This document shows positions 35,620-48,926 of a DNA stretch of 64,000 nt, in pieces. Each line of letters opens with the position of its first letter. Position 1 is the stretch's first letter. The notes below the pieces were generated by a model. The model had not been told where the DNA came from, did no database searches, and saw only the letters and a list, made by a program, of their open reading frames with translations. Both the position numbers and the translations under genes were made by a program. Source of the DNA: Monosporascus cannonballus (lineage: Eukaryota > Ascomycota > Sordariomycetes > Xylariales); NCBI GenBank assembly GCA_004154925.1, contig QJNS01000001.1:248001-312000 (forward strand), written 5' to 3'.

Positions 35620-36000
35620 TAAAGAATTTAGCTTTTTTGGACTTAGGGTTTACGATATATATTTTTAATTTAATTAACAGATTTTTAAACTTTAAACTTA
35701 CCGTATAAGGTAATAAGGTGTAAGTAAGTAATAGTTTCGTCCCGATTAAGGGGTACGGAAAGGTTAATATAGTCTTTCGAAACCTTAATGATATAAAAAC
35801 TTTACGTCTATATAACGTAATATAATGCGAAAGCTTTATATATAATCTGGTATTTTTCCGGCAGCTCCGGGAAAAATATTATTAGTATAATAACTGAAAA
35901 ATTAATGTTTTTATTCGAAATAAATATGATTAAGTAATTATTACGCTAATAAATAAATTTAATTAATTTGTTATTAAAAGTATAAACGTAATAATTATTT
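35620..36000 (+). pseudogene. copia-1 aspartic protease
   Basis: It reads FLDLGFTIYIFNLINRF with D at 35640, matching the copia D-S-G-x-T-x-H-I-x-N protease site, where Ser became Leu (TCA to TTA) and His became Tyr. RIP explains both changes. Confidence 0.7.
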
Positions 36001-36059
36001 ATATAGTTTTAATAATTTATCGACGAAACGTTATTTCGTAAATAACGAGATTATTACGA

Positions 36060-36980
36060 ATCGGTAATGGTATTATATGGCATTTAAAATTAGGATATTT
36101 AGGACCCGAAGTAATTGCTTAGTTGCAATCCTATACGAAAGAAATTTGCTTAAAAGGTTTTATAATAGTCGAATACTAAATATATAATAAGGCGAAAGTT
36201 AAAAGGTTAAAACGTTACGAATAAAAAAAGAAATATCCTGATTATGATAAAAAATTGTTATCGACTTTACAAACTTTGAAAAAACCTTAAAAAATATAAA
36301 TACGTTATATTTGCTATCGATAAATACTTAAGTTTTATCTCGGAAATTTACTTTAAGAGCCGAAAGTAAGACATATTAATTATTATGATTTTAAGATCTT
36401 TACAAATTTTAGAGAATTAAGATAAAATCCTTTTATAAATAATCGAAAATAATAACGGAATCCGAAAAAATTCTTAATTTCAAGATATATTTTAATTGCT
36501 TTTTTTTTAATATTATATACCTAGGTTTAAAACGGAGGTACAAAACGTTTAAGGTATATAATTAAGGAAAAAGCAATTTCGATACGAAATAGCGTTAAGT
36601 TATTTTTGTTTTTAATTATATATATTTTTAAAGTAGTAATTTATTTATATTACCGTACTTTTAAATACGTATTTTTTTAGCAAAACCCATTAAAGTTTTA
36701 TTATATTTACCTAGTATATAAAAATAACGTTATAGTATTTAATCGAAAGTCTAAATAAGCTTATTTATAAAAATACGGCTGTACAGCTTATATTATAATA
36801 ATTATTACTGTAAAGAAAAAAACAAAGATTTAAAAGCTAAATTTAAAAGCGTACATTAATTATTTCGTTAATTACCAATTTACGAATATTTACGAACTTT
36901 GCAACCTATTAATTAATAAAATTATTCTTATTCGAAATATATAGTTTAATAAAAAGGCTACGTTTTTAGGTAATATTAAA
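36060..36980 (+). pseudogene. copia-1 GAG-pre-integrase and integrase
   Basis: The pre-integrase block WHLKLGYLGPEVIA is at ~36078, followed by the core KYKYVIFAIDKYLSFISEIYFKSRKQDI-like frames from ~36290 (read in pieces). NNGIRKNS is at 36449, where Asn stands for the second catalytic Asp (DNG). A FGNI..L target segment follows. This places integrase before RT, the copia order. Confidence 0.75.
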
Positions 36981-37779
36981 AACCTAAAAAATAGTTTTTA
37001 TATGTTATAAACAAATTACCGAAATTATTCCGATAAATAAAAATACTTAATTGACATAATAATTATTTAATTTATATATAAAAAAAGATAAAAATATAAG
37101 GAGAATAATTTATTTACAGGTTAAACAAGAAAATTGGTTTTAAAAAGGTACTAACGTAAAATACGTACAGAATAAGGAAAAATAAGTTTATTCGCAAAGG
37201 ATTAATTATCCGTATACGATTATTATATTCGAATTATTTCCGGCTTTTGAATTATTATCGTTATTAGCATTTATCTTAATTATTGCTATGATTATTATGC
37301 CGATAAAAAAAATAAAAATAACCCTAGGTTCCACTTTTCTTATTTAACCCAGAATAACGGTAAAAAATAAAGGTATTTTATAGGTTGTAAACGTAAGCTC
37401 GCCGTATATTCTGTATTAAAAAGGTATTATCCGAAATAAATATAAGATATGGGAAACTGTATTTAATATAAAACCTTTAACCCCCTTTATAAGTACGTAT
37501 AATAACCGGCCGGCAAATTACGAAAGTTTAAGGAAATTAATTACTTAAAGTACGCGTTATCTTAATCGGAACAATAATAATACCTTAATATATAAAAAGA
37601 TATTTAGGTTATAAAATCGGATATATAAACGTAATTTACTATTATTACCGCAAAGCTATAAAAGGTTAAATATATACCCGTTAAAGGAGATATTCCGTAA
37701 AGCCGAAAAAGTTTATTTATAAAGTTATAAGGAAATACGATTTTAAAAAGCCGTTAATTAGTTTTTTGCTAAGGGGAAA

Positions 37780-38620
37780 TAGGTTTTATAATATATATAA
37801 ATATATATGTATAAGTTTAATAAATATAGCTGGTTTTAAAAATATAAGGCCCGTTTTGTCGTACGACATAATTAATAACTTAAAATTGTTTATGACAATA
37901 TATACGTATTTACTTTTATTAGAAAATTATTTTAAGCTTTAATCGTTATTGCGATTAGGTTTAATTTAAAACTTAAGCAATATAACGTTATAAACGTTTT
38001 TGTAAATATTAATTTATTTACGAAATAAATATAAAAACGCCCTTAAAATATCGATAACGTAATAAGATTTTCCTAATTAAAAACGTATTATATGGATTAA
38101 GGGAATTATGTTTATTATGGCAATAAAATTTTATTAGGACGTTTAAAAAGTTAGGATTTAATTCCGTTTTTTACGAACGTTATTATTTTATTCTTTGAGG
38201 GGTACTTATTTTTTTGTAGATAATATTATTATAGTATATGGCGAAAAAGACCAAAATTTCGTTAATTAGTTAATTTAATAAATATAAAAACGGTATATTT
38301 TAATAGAAAGTAAGGATTTATAATCGTTTTTCGGTATCGAAATAATTAAAAATAAACTTAACGGGAAAATCTGGTTATCTTAATCCAACTTTATAAATAA
38401 GCTGGTTATTTTAATGCCTAAAGAAAATCTAAATAACCTTTTAAAGATACCCATAATTAATATTAAGTTTTTGCCGAATTTTAATCTAGCTTATTTAAGA
38501 TTTGTTAATAAATATTAGAGAAAAATTAGTTTTATTTTTTTGTAATAATTAATACGTGATCCGATATATTTTTTGCGATATTTTAATTTGCCCGATTTAT
38601 TTTAAACTTTAATAATATAT
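37780..38620 (+). pseudogene. copia-1 reverse transcriptase
   Basis: Blocks read KYKARFVVRHN (~37838), NV.NVFVN.N and then FVDNIIIVYGEKDQNFV with the polymerase box FVDN at 38213-38224 (ancestral YVDD). KIWLS-SNFINKL and YLRFVNKY-R-KI blocks follow. Between 36980 and 37780 frames are AT-rich without a recognised domain. Confidence 0.75.
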
Positions 38621-39290
38621 ATTATAAAGTTACCGACCGAATTATATTATATCTAATTGGAATTAAAATATTAACGTTATAATTCGGGGTTACAAATTTG
38701 TTATGTATTTGGAATAACGCTTTTTTGCAGATAATACGATTAACCGAAAAAACTTTTAAATGTACGCTATAAAATTATTTAAAGACGTAATAAAATAACG
38801 GGCGAATAAATAAGATATAGTAATTATTTTTATAATAAAAACAAAATTATTATTTTTTACGGAAGTTATAAGCAAATTTATTTAATTTTCGATAAGTTAA
38901 AAAATTAAGGATTATCCTAGATATAAAACCGTTAAATATATAGTGTAATAATTAATAAATAATACGGCTTATTAATACCGATATTATTATATTAATAACG
39001 AAATTATAATATATGATTATATACAATTATTAATTAGGATAAACTGTAAAAAAAGATTTGATTAAAGTAAATTATATGCTTATAAACGATATGTTAACCC
39101 ACGGTTTAACGAAAACCTTATAACGTAAACTTTTTAAATATTTTAAAAAGTAACTAAGATTAATAGATATTACGGAAGTTTTTAATTAGCATAGAAATGC
39201 TGTATAAAAGATTTTAAAAAATGAATTAGCTAATTAGAAAAATTAAATTGCCGGAGGAAAGGTGGAATAAATAATTATGGCTTTAGGAGT
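38620..39290 (+). pseudogene. copia-1 RNase H
   Basis: It matches the copia RNase H order: a LKVPTELYYI-L-like block, YGSYKQIYLI near 38860, the INTDIIILIT...MIIHNYW-like block and the terminal ...ML-DGLTKALQRKLF-like block (~39090-39130). The 3' LTR follows a GTTAAAGGGGTG purine tract. Confidence 0.7.
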
Positions 39291-39334
39291 TATAATAATT
39301 AATACCGTGAATACTTTAAGGTGTTAAAGGGGTG

Positions 39335-39497
39335 TATTGGCTAGCAGGGGGTGCTTTAGCACCCCATATACGGAAGATTCCATTTGATCGGAATATATAT
39401 GTTCTGGGACTAGATTACCTTAAAGTACAATGCGCGTTTTGGAGCACTTGCAACTAGTTAACAATATACACATAACTAATGTCCCTTATATTTGACA
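39335..39497 (+). repeat. 3' LTR of copia-1 (163 bp)
   Basis: It starts TATTGGCTAGCAGGGGG (TGTCGG mutated) and ends TTTGACA; same length as the 5' LTR. Confidence 0.92.
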
Positions 39498-39715
39498 AAT
39501 ACAGCCTCTATAAGGATAAGGCTGGTAGCCGACCAGCTACCGATCGGCGACCGACCCACTTATTAATATAAATCCACCATTTAGCAGCTAATGGGAAACG
39601 CTAAATAAAAATAACCTAATATATTTATTTTTTAAAATTTGCTTTACGACTAGTCGGAGATTATTTTATCTGAGCTTATACTTATTTATTATTTTATATT
39701 TTTTTTATTTTTATT

Positions 39716-41270
39716 ATGGAAGGTAATACGATAATTATTAAAAGCAAAATTCGCCGACTATAAAACGAACCTAGGTTACCAATCGAAAAAAACCGCCAAT
39801 CGGAATTCAACCGATAAACAATCGATCACGGTACGGGAACGGGCGAAAAAACTTATAACAAAGGCCTAACGGACAAAGGACAATAATTCCTAGGATCTCG
39901 AATTATCTTATGTATATAATAAGGATACGTTCCGATAACCGTTAACTAAACGATCGAAAAACGGACGTAATATAATAATCGTATCCCGGAATTTAAAGCA
40001 AAAAAAGTTAAATTTCTTAATAATAACCAGATTTTGAAGATTATTTATTCATAAAACGAATAATAGTCGGAATTATTTTGATAAATAATTAAATAATAAA
40101 TAATAATATAAATTTAAAAAACTTCAATTTATACATTAAGTACCATAATATTAAAAAGACTTAAAGGCGATAAACAAATATTATATTACAATTGACCAAA
40201 GTGTTTCTAATACGGGTTAATTTAAAAAACATTAAATAAAAACTATTACGGAAATATACGTCGAAAATTTAAAGCGAAATACCTTTATTTATATTTATTA
40301 GGTTCTAGGCTATATAAACGTTTTTATTACGAACGTTTAGTAATTATATTACATTATGTTTAATTATTTTAATTATAAAAAAAGTGAAAATAAAAAATTT
40401 ACGAGTTTTTATTAGAAATAATTACGAAAATATTAACTTTTTTATAAGAAATAAAGGAAATAATTTATAAAAGTGTAATAGCAAGTTAATGAATTACCAT
40501 TACTTTTTTTGAAAAATAAAAACTCTTTATTTATAAAGTAAAACTTATAAACGTTTTTAATCCCTAAAATAATCCGAATAATAAAGGTTTTATTTTTAAT
40601 TATTTTTAAATATTAATATCAGGGTTACGAAATCACGTATTACGTAAAAACGTTAAGCTGAAATATTTTAATAACGTAATAAGTAAGGCTAAACGTTATT
40701 AAAATGCCTGGAAAAAGGTGAAAAAAACCGATAATTTTTCGCCAAAGGTATTAACAAAGATAAACTGTTTTATATTAATATTTTTAAGAAAAAAGATTTT
40801 TAAAGTAATTTAAACGCGCCGCATAAAAGTAATAAGGATTACGCGCATTTTGATATTCTAAAAGTAAATATTTGCTGATTTAATTTTAATCGGAATATAT
40901 CCGTATAATTCAATATCCTGAATTTTTATAAAGGTTTAGTTAAATATTTTTATTATAAAAAGCTAGGTTTTGAAAACATAAATTATAAATTTCAAAAAGA
41001 TACGAAAGTCTTATTGTTTCGGCTATACGGAAATTAACTTCCAAAAGCCGTACAAAAGGTTATAATATATAACGATAAATTAAATTAATCTTAAAATATA
41101 AATCTATAAAAGCCGAAATAAGCATATACGTCCAGTTTATTTCGGTTAATAACAGCAAAACGATCAAAATAAAACCGTTTTTTAAATAAAGCGCTTATTA
41201 AGGAAATAAGAGAAATATAATAATACAAATAAAAATAGTCATAGAAATATAAATAAATATTGCAAGTAGA
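39716..41270 (+). pseudogene. X2 gag
   Basis: An ATG 17 bases after the LTR opens MEGNTIIIKSKIRRL, then a stop and NEPRLPIEKN, parallel to X1 gag. About 1.5 kb of broken frames lead to pol. Confidence 0.6.
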
Positions 41271-42643
41271 AAATTAGCGAAAAAGCTTAATTTTCAATTA
41301 ATTTCCATATATATTTCGGGCTTTATCGGCGCTACCAGCGCGTATATTAAATATTATAAGATTTAACAAATATCTATTAATATAATAAATAATAATAAAA
41401 ACGAAGGATATTTTATATAAATTTATTTTATATTATATTACGATTAAAGAACGCTCGATCCTTTATCATTTAAACTAAAAATAAATAAATTAAGGATTTT
41501 ATTAAATATAACCATGTATTATTAATTAAATAGATTACTGAAAAAGGTCGACGGGCCGAAAATTAGAAATCTAACGTTTTTCGGTAAGCAAATTAATATC
41601 GTTAACTTAATAAACCTAGCCGAAAAACTAGATATCCCGGAATTTGGGAATTAGCAAAAATAAAGAATAACCGACCTCTTTGCATACCTGAAGAATTTCT
41701 AGCGAATATATTCCGAAAAATAGCCAAAAAATACCTTGGTTATTAAAGACAAAATATATAATACACTTAATTCTAAGAGAAACGCCCTTATTCGGCGTAA
41801 TTTATCTTATTTTAAAAACGTAAAAAAAGATATTCGAAAAATATATCCGAAAAAACTTAAAAGCAGGCCGGATAGGTTATTTGAAAACGGACGTAAAAAT
41901 ACCAGTATTATTCGTATTTAAAAGAATAGCAATTTCCAATTATATATCGATTATAAAGAGTTAAATCGGGTAACGATAAAAAACCGATATCTTTTACCCT
42001 TAATTTCAAAAATAATAAATCGCTTAAGGTTAACCAAAGTATTTTCGAAAATTAATCCAAAGGATATTTACTACCGAATTAGGATTAAAAAAGGCGGTTA
42101 ATAAAAAAACCGTTTTTCGAAAGCGGTACGAATAATTTAAATATACGATTATGTTATTTAGCCGTATTAACGCATTAATTACGTTTTAAGTTTATAGATA
42201 AGAAATTAATTAAAGTAATTTATTATATATATGAAATATATTTAAATCATATAATTATTCATTCGAATAACGAAAAAAAAACATGCGAAATACTTTCCGC
42301 TGGTTTACGAACAGCTGTTATAATATTAATTATATGCTAAAATATTTAAGTATGAATTTTTTAAAAAGAAAATAAAATTCTTAGAATTTATAATTAATAC
42401 TGACGGCTTAAAGATAAACCGCTGATCGGTCGATATTATCGAAATATGTTTAAAATCAAAATTAATCCGTAATATTCAAGTAATTTTGGGATTTGCGAAT
42501 TTCTTTAGAAAGTTTATAGTTTATTATTCGTATATTACCGAATTTATTATGAGGTTCATGAAAAGGGCTTAAGGCAAAAATAAAGCAGCAAAATTCCGAT
42601 AACTCGAAAAAGCTAAAAAGGTATTCCGAAACTTAAAAAACGT
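41270..42643 (+). pseudogene. X2 reverse transcriptase
   Basis: A 61-codon open run (41736-41921) ends SRPDRLFENGRKNTSIIRI. It is followed by DYKELNRVTIKNRYLLPLI (~41950) and KINPKDIYYRIRIKKGG, classic gypsy RT blocks. The polymerase box YLNH (from YLDD) is at ~42240, and FLEFIINTDGLKINR and LGFANFFRKFI follow to 42540. It joins RNase H at 49310 once element E and one TSD copy are removed. Confidence 0.82.
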
Positions 42644-42648
42644 TGTTT

Positions 42649-42991
42649 TGTCATAACCTAACACGCTTGGCACGACCAGAAACAGTCAAAGAAGTGGAGA
42701 CATCCTGGATCACGTGACCATGAGGATCGCTAGGATCGCCAGCGAATCCAGCGAATTTGGATCGCTAGGATACTATAAACGGTATATAAGATACGATCGT
42801 TACCATAATTTAAATAGCTTCAGCTTATAACGTTTATGAATATTAAGCGTTTGCAATACGTTTTGGCGCCTTCGGTATTAAAAGACGTAATACGATTCCT
42901 ATATTTATTGCTTAAATTCTCACCATATTCCTATAAATATAAACCCGTCGACTTAAGGTTTAATAATTGGTTAAACCGTTTAGCCGTTATA
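42649..42991 (+). repeat. 5' LTR of element E (343 bp)
   Basis: It starts TGTCATAACCTAACACGC and ends GCCGTTATA. U3 has one and a half copies of a 35-bp repeat (GGATCGCTAGGATCGCCAGC...). The ORF at 42836-43030 lies across R/U5 and is not a gene. Confidence 0.92.
42711..42716 (+). promoter_or_regulatory. CACGTG E-box in U3 of E
   Basis: CACGTG lies 62 bases into U3; a TATA-like TATATAA is at 42783. The 3' LTR has TACGTG. Confidence 0.5.
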
Positions 42992-43029
42992 CGTTGCAAA
43001 TTTTTATTTAATAATATTTTTAAATTCTG

Positions 43030-44360
43030 ATCAATATTTAATACTGTCAAAATATCGATTAACGCTTAAAAAACCCTTATTTAATAACTTTAGGCTCGAA
43101 TTCGGAAATTGGAAAAAAAATTTAACAAATTAAGGTTACGTTATTTGTCTAAGCCTTTTTTGCCTGCATAAAGTCTAAGAAGCCGGAACCTTACGATAAA
43201 AAAGGTAATTTTCAAACCGTTTTAACTTAAATACGAATTTATTTTTATTTCTTAAACCTTAACGACCCGGCAGATTACGTCCTTATAATGGGAGTATACT
43301 TAACGGGAAATACGGCTAATTAATTTAAACTTATTATAAGGAATTTTCTGAAAATAGGAAAACTGGATAAAAAGGATGTTATTAATAAGATTTCTTTTGT
43401 TTTATACCAATTTCGAAAATAAAATACGCAATAATTTCGGCAATCCGGATAAAAAACGATTTACAGCCTAATAATTCCTATAATTCCGATAAAAAAAACC
43501 TGCATCCAAATACGCCGTAACCTTTAACAACTTTGCGGCTAAGGCAGGATGTGGAAATAACGAGGCCGATATTTTTATCGAAATATTTTATAAAAAGTTA
43601 AAAAATAATATAAAAGATAAAAGTATTCGGATTAAATAATTAACTGCCTTGGATTAATATATTATAAAAGTAATTAAAATTGATAGTTAACAGTTTGAAA
43701 AACGATAAAAAAAAGGAATAATATACTATACGTTTAGAATATAATAATTTTAATTCAAGGAAAAAATAAGACGTACCCCTTATTTTTACGATACGGCGTT
43801 AGGACCTATTGATCTTGGCGTTACATACAAATAAAATTAAAGTTAAATTAAATGTTTTAATTACGGCAAAATAGGATATAAAGTTTATAAATATAGAAAA
43901 CCTAAAAAACTACGGCAAAAAAATTAAACACTTATACCGAAGGAATAATCCAGGTTTAATTAAGGAAATAACAGCAAAAATATTAACATAATTTAAGTTA
44001 AATATATAACAGGTTTATAACAAAAAGTCCGATAAGGATTATTACGCTAAGAAATTTAATATGAAATACGAAAAATTAAAAAACTAGGTTAATAAATATC
44101 GCGAATATAATAAAAAACGTTATAAGGATAATTACGCGAATGTTAGAATTAAATAAAAAAGTTTATTTCGGAATATTTGATTAATACGGCAAAATGTACG
44201 CCATATATTGGCGACGCCGAAAATATTCCAATTACGAAAAATGAAAGCAATATATTTATAAATAAATTACCCGTTTATATTATAAAAAGTTCGATTGTCT
44301 AAATCGTACCGGAAATACTAAGAACGATAAATAATAATATTAATATTTTGGAACCATAAC
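43030..44360 (+). pseudogene. E gag
   Basis: It is colinear with A gag: PEPYDKKGNFQ-like at ~43185, a LTGNTAN-like block at ~43300, and a zinc knuckle C-F-N-Y-G-K-x-G-Y-x-x-x-x-Y at 43853 with ligands mutated to Tyr. Confidence 0.7.
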
Positions 44361-44899
44361 CCCAAAATATGTTTAATAATTGGCCGAAATGAAAAGCTGG
44401 TTTAAAGAAGAACAATATTAAATAAAAAGGTTTTTTTATTATTATAAATAGTATAATCTTTAAACGGAAAAGAAACTAATTTAGCGTACGGTAAAAAAAT
44501 ATTGTTAAAAAATATTACGGATTATTATTTTTAATTCATATTTATTACGAATGTTTACGAAAAAAGGTTATTAAGGGAAAAATACGATAATTTATAAGAT
44601 ATCTTTAAAACGATAATTAAAATAACGTATAATAAGATACAGTCGTAAATATAAGAAAATAATTTATTCGATAAGGAACAAAATTATAATAAAATTAAAA
44701 ATAATTAATACGGTTCGAAGGAATAATACGCCAGTAATAACAACAAATATAATACTTTAACGCGTTAAATAAAGAACATAAATAAGGTTCGATAAATTCG
44801 AATAGGAATTAAAAAAAGAGAGTTATTTATAAGAAAGCCGCAAAATAACGAAACTTAAAGAAATTAAAAAAATTCCTAAAAAAGGTTTTAAATGTAACG

Positions 44900-45290
44900 A
44901 TAAAAAAAGTTAATAATTTTATTATTTTGGAAATACGAATCGGAACGTACTCGTATATCGTAATAGTAGATTACGGACCTTTAGGCGGAAGTTATATTAT
45001 ACCAAATATAATTAATAATTTTAAATTACCATAAAAATATAAGTTAAAACCTTATATAACAACGAATACCGAAAATTAGGAATTCGTTTATGATAACCAA
45101 AAAATTATACGTAAAATTAATTACTTTAAAATTGTGATAAAAAAACATTATTAAATAATCGATTTGGATATTATTTTACTTAAGATTTACAATATAATCT
45201 TAAAAGTATTATAAATAAGTTAATACGGAATTTTGATTAATAAAGAGATTAATTAAATAAAGTTTGCTTTATACGGTATTAACGGATATA
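44900..45290 (+). pseudogene. E retropepsin domain
   Basis: VDYGPLGGSYIIPNII with D at 44969 (ancestral DCG), then YKLKPYITTNTEN and the flap region. Confidence 0.7.
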
Positions 45291-45609
45291 AGAAAAAGAA
45301 ATTAAAATTTTAGCGTTTAATTTGTAATTACAACAAATATAAATATAAAAATATGATAAACAATTTATTACCTAAAGAGATAAAATATAAAACCAAAATA
45401 GGTATTCAAAATACGATATATCGTTATTATTATTAAAGCGAATTGTAAGTAATTAAATAATAATTTAAAATAAGAGCCCCGAAAATTAAATAATTCAATT
45501 AATATATTATTATAATATTACAAATAAAAACAGCTTTTTAAAAATAAACTTAATACGGCATTACTAGAACAAAACGAATAAAATTATAAGATAATTATTA
45601 AAAAGTGAT

Positions 45610-46880
45610 TTTCGATAAAATTTTACCTTATTTACACTTTTAACGGAAATAAGTTAGGTATTTTTAAAAAATATCTAGAAAATCGGTTATAAAAAATATT
45701 TTTAATTTTCGAAATTATTAACAAAATACCTTATATATTTTGTACTTAAAAAAATGGAAAATTGCGATTTATGATTAATTACCGATATTTAAACGATATT
45801 ATTATCAAAACTCTAATATTATTACCGTTAATTATAAAAATAAAAAACCAATTTTATAAAACTAAATAATTTATAATATTGGATTTTAAAAATATAACCT
45901 TATTAAAATTAAAAAAAATACGAATAAAAAATAACTTTTAAAACGAAATACTAATTATTTAAATATTTGGTTATATTAATAGAATTTACGAACGTATTAG
46001 TAATTTTCCAGCAAATAATTAATTACGTATTACGAAAATACCTCGATATTTTCGTTATTTGTTATTTCGACGACATTTTTAAATTTTTAAAAACGAAAAA
46101 ACGTACGTAAAATAATTTTATAAAATCTTTTAAATTTTATAAAATATAAGGTTATTTCTTAATACAAAAAAAATGAATTCCATAAATAAGAAATAGAATA
46201 TCTGGAATATATTATTACCTTAAAATATATTACGATAAACCTTAAAAGATTATTATAATTATAAAATAACAAACGTTAACGATATTTGAAAAAAATATAA
46301 ATATTTTTTAGGTTCCCTAATTATTATAAAAAATATATTTAAATTTTAACAAAATATTTACACGCTTAACGAATTTTACGAAAGAAAATATTTAAATAAA
46401 CGCCAAATACAGAAAAAATATTTCAGGAGATTAAGGATACGATTATTAACGAATTAATATTAATTATTTACAATTTAAACCGCCCGGTTAAACTAAAAAC
46501 CGATATTTCGGATTACCCTTAAATATAATAATTAAATAACGAAATAATTAAGGCAAATATTATCTTATCATATTTCATTGGAATAAATTAAAAAAAGCCA
46601 AATTTAATTACGGTATTCCAAATAAGGAATTTATAGCTATTATTACGGTATTTCGGGAATTAAGGTATTTTTTAAAAGATAATGTATGCCAAATTAAAAT
46701 TTATACGGATTATCAAAATGTTATTTAATTTATTATGATTAAAAAATTTATAGGATAATAATTTCGTTATGCGGAAAAATTAGCAAATTTCGATTTTGGT
46801 ATTATCTATAAGAAAAGCTTAAAAAATGGCAAAGGAAATACTTTACGCAAATAATTAAATTTGAAAGAAACCTTAATCAA
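45610..46880 (+). pseudogene. E reverse transcriptase and RNase H
   Basis: The polymerase box reads YFDD at 46063-46074, keeping both Asp residues. WKIAIYD-NYRYLNDI-like codons at ~45770 and RNase H from ~46480 are colinear with A. Confidence 0.77.
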
Positions 46881-47009
46881 AATTATCTATATAATTTTTA
46901 ATATTATTATAAAAGGATATTTACGACTTTAAAAAATTGTAATAATTCGCATAATATTTTGCGATATATATTAGAAATTTTAACAATATAACGAAAATTT
47001 CCCAGAAAT

Positions 47010-48050
47010 CCAAAAAACGGATAAACTACAAATTATAGAAAAATACTAAAAGAATTTAGTACGAAAAATATACGAATATTAATTATACGGATATTTAGGC
47101 ATTTACAAAAGCTTAAAACAATTTTAACATATATAGTTTTTTCCTAAAATCAAATTATCGGTATAACAAATTATATAATAATACCATATTTGCGTTAAAA
47201 TAAAGGCTTAACGATATAAGTTATACGGAGAATTACAACCATTATTAATTGTAAAGCGATTATAGTATTTAATTATATTCGACGTTATTATTAAATTTCC
47301 TATATTAAACGATTTAGCGATAAAAATATATTACGATAATATTTTCGTAATCGTTGACGATTTACGAAATTTTCTTATTTTTTATTATATTGTAAAGATA
47401 TAAATGCCGAATAAATAACATATATTTTGTTGAAATATATTTTTAATATATACTGATTATTAATAAAAATTATTTTAAATGGAAGATCGATATTTGCAAT
47501 AAAGTTTTGGTAAAGCCTTATAATATATATCGACTTAAACCATAAATTATTTAACGTATTTTAACCATAAATAAATAAATCAACAAAATAAATAAACCGA
47601 ACCTTAAAACGTTATTTAAGATATTATATACATTATAAATTACATAATTAAGTTAAAAAATTATTAATTATATAATTAACTTATAATACTAATTATTACG
47701 AAAATATTAAAATAATACTTACGAACGTAAATTTTGGTTTTATTTTAAAAGTTTATAGAAAAATATGTAAGGATAATCTAATTAATATTCAAATAATCCT
47801 TATTATAAAGTAATTATAATAATTATATTAAGAAATAAAAATAAACTTAAAATTTATATAAAATAAAATAAATATGTATTAGAACCAGAAAAAGTTAAAA
47901 GGATTAATTTTTAAAAAGGTGAAAATAATTTTCCTTGCCATAAAAAAATTCAAATAAAGCGACTTAACAAAAAACTTAGTTTTAAATATATTGGTCTATA
48001 CAGAATCGCCAAGAAAATCTTAAAAAATAATTATTAATCGAAAGTTTTAC
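47010..48050 (+). pseudogene. E integrase
   Basis: The zinc-binding region ends about 47240, the core starts near 47325 (YYDNIFVIVDDLRNF after an indel) and the C-terminal module lies near 47960. It is colinear with H. Confidence 0.72.
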
Positions 48051-48181
48051 CAAAAGGTAAACTCCATTCAAATTTGTACGTTTCTTTATTCGAGTTAATA
48101 ATAAATATAATTCAGGTACATACGGTATAAAACAATATAAAAGTAAAAAGCAAATAAGTATACGAAATAAAGAAGATTTTC

Positions 48182-48286
48182 GATATGCGAAAACAAAATG
48201 GACTTATCTAATACCTAATTAAGTGGGAAAAGTATCCGGATTTCGAAAACACCTGGGAACCCGCCAAAAATCTTATTAGCATTTAG
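48182..48286 (+). pseudogene. E chromodomain, best preserved copy
   Basis: A frame with one stop reads DMRKQNGLI-stop-YLIKWEKYPDFENTWEPAKNL, ending at TAG 48284. Both Trp residues of the aromatic cage region are present. This sits beside the unusually intact antisense ORF. Confidence 0.85.
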
Positions 48287-48416
48287 CTCCTATTAAAGAA
48301 CTTTTACCAGTAATGCCGAGGTTAGCGGGGTTAAAGGCGCCTTAATTAATGGACGACCAATCGATAGATTTAAGGTTAAACTAGTCGAAAAGGGTTACGG
48401 CCTTTACCGATATGGA

Positions 48417-48767
48417 TTAAGCGGCCTTTAATTCGGCTTGTTTTTCTTTACGTTCCAATTTATTTAATTTTTCCAATTTATTCATGCTATAAGATACGGC
48501 TTTTATTATCTTTTTATACTACATTTTTTTCTGTTTCCAGATATGACGGGTATAAGCTTTAGCAAGGCTTTCGGTTTCCATGGCAGTTTTTAATTTCGTT
48601 TTAAACTTGCGATATTGGGTGGTAATTGTTTGCAACTGCTCCGGACTTAGGCCACGAACGTCGCAGTTGGCCTGCTGGAAACGAATATACGAAAAATAAC
48701 GAGAAGAAATTTCCTCGGATAGTTTGTACTTAAATTTCCGTCGTTCACAGTAAGAACAAAGCGTTAT
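48417..48767 (-). pseudogene. Near-intact antisense Cys-rich ORF of element E (117 codons)
   Basis: On the minus strand one frame runs 116 codons plus stop with a single in-frame TAG (W to stop) after QKKM. It begins ITLCSYCERRKFKYKLSEE (start ATA, likely former ATG) and has a second half-cluster QQANCDVRGLSPEQLQ. The C-part is Lys/Glu/Leu-rich coiled coil (MNKLEKLNKLERKEKQAEL). C-x2-C then Y...Y...C-D suggests a Cys cluster with two Cys mutated to Tyr. Base composition is clearly less AT-rich than neighbours. Its sequence differs from the A/D and B/F versions, so it is a third subtype. Confidence 0.78.
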
Positions 48768-48926
48768 TTAAAGAAAATTAGATAAGATAGTAATAAGTAA
48801 CGAATTGCGCTATGTAATTTTTACCTTAGAAAAGAATTTAGCATATTTTTTAATGCGGGAAGTTATTTTGGAATAAATATTTATAAAATAATTTTCGGGA
48901 TGAAAATCCTGGAAAAAAGGAGATCG

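Larger units (their letters stand above)
34016..39497 (+). mobile_element. Ty1/copia element 1, full length, 5482 bp
   Basis: Two 163-bp LTRs (34016-34178, 39335-39497), TGTCGG...TTGATA/TTGACA, flank gag, protease, integrase, RT and RNase H in copia order. Exact TSD AATAC at 34011-34015 and 39498-39502. Pol is RIP-mutated. Confidence 0.95.
34005..39698 (+). repeat. X LTR (5' LTR of X2), split by copia-1
   Basis: 34005-34015 plus 39503-39698 equals 207 bp, the X LTR length. It starts TGTAACAATAC and ends ATTATTTTATA, and is followed by X2 gag. Copia-1 entered 11 bases from its start. Confidence 0.9.
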
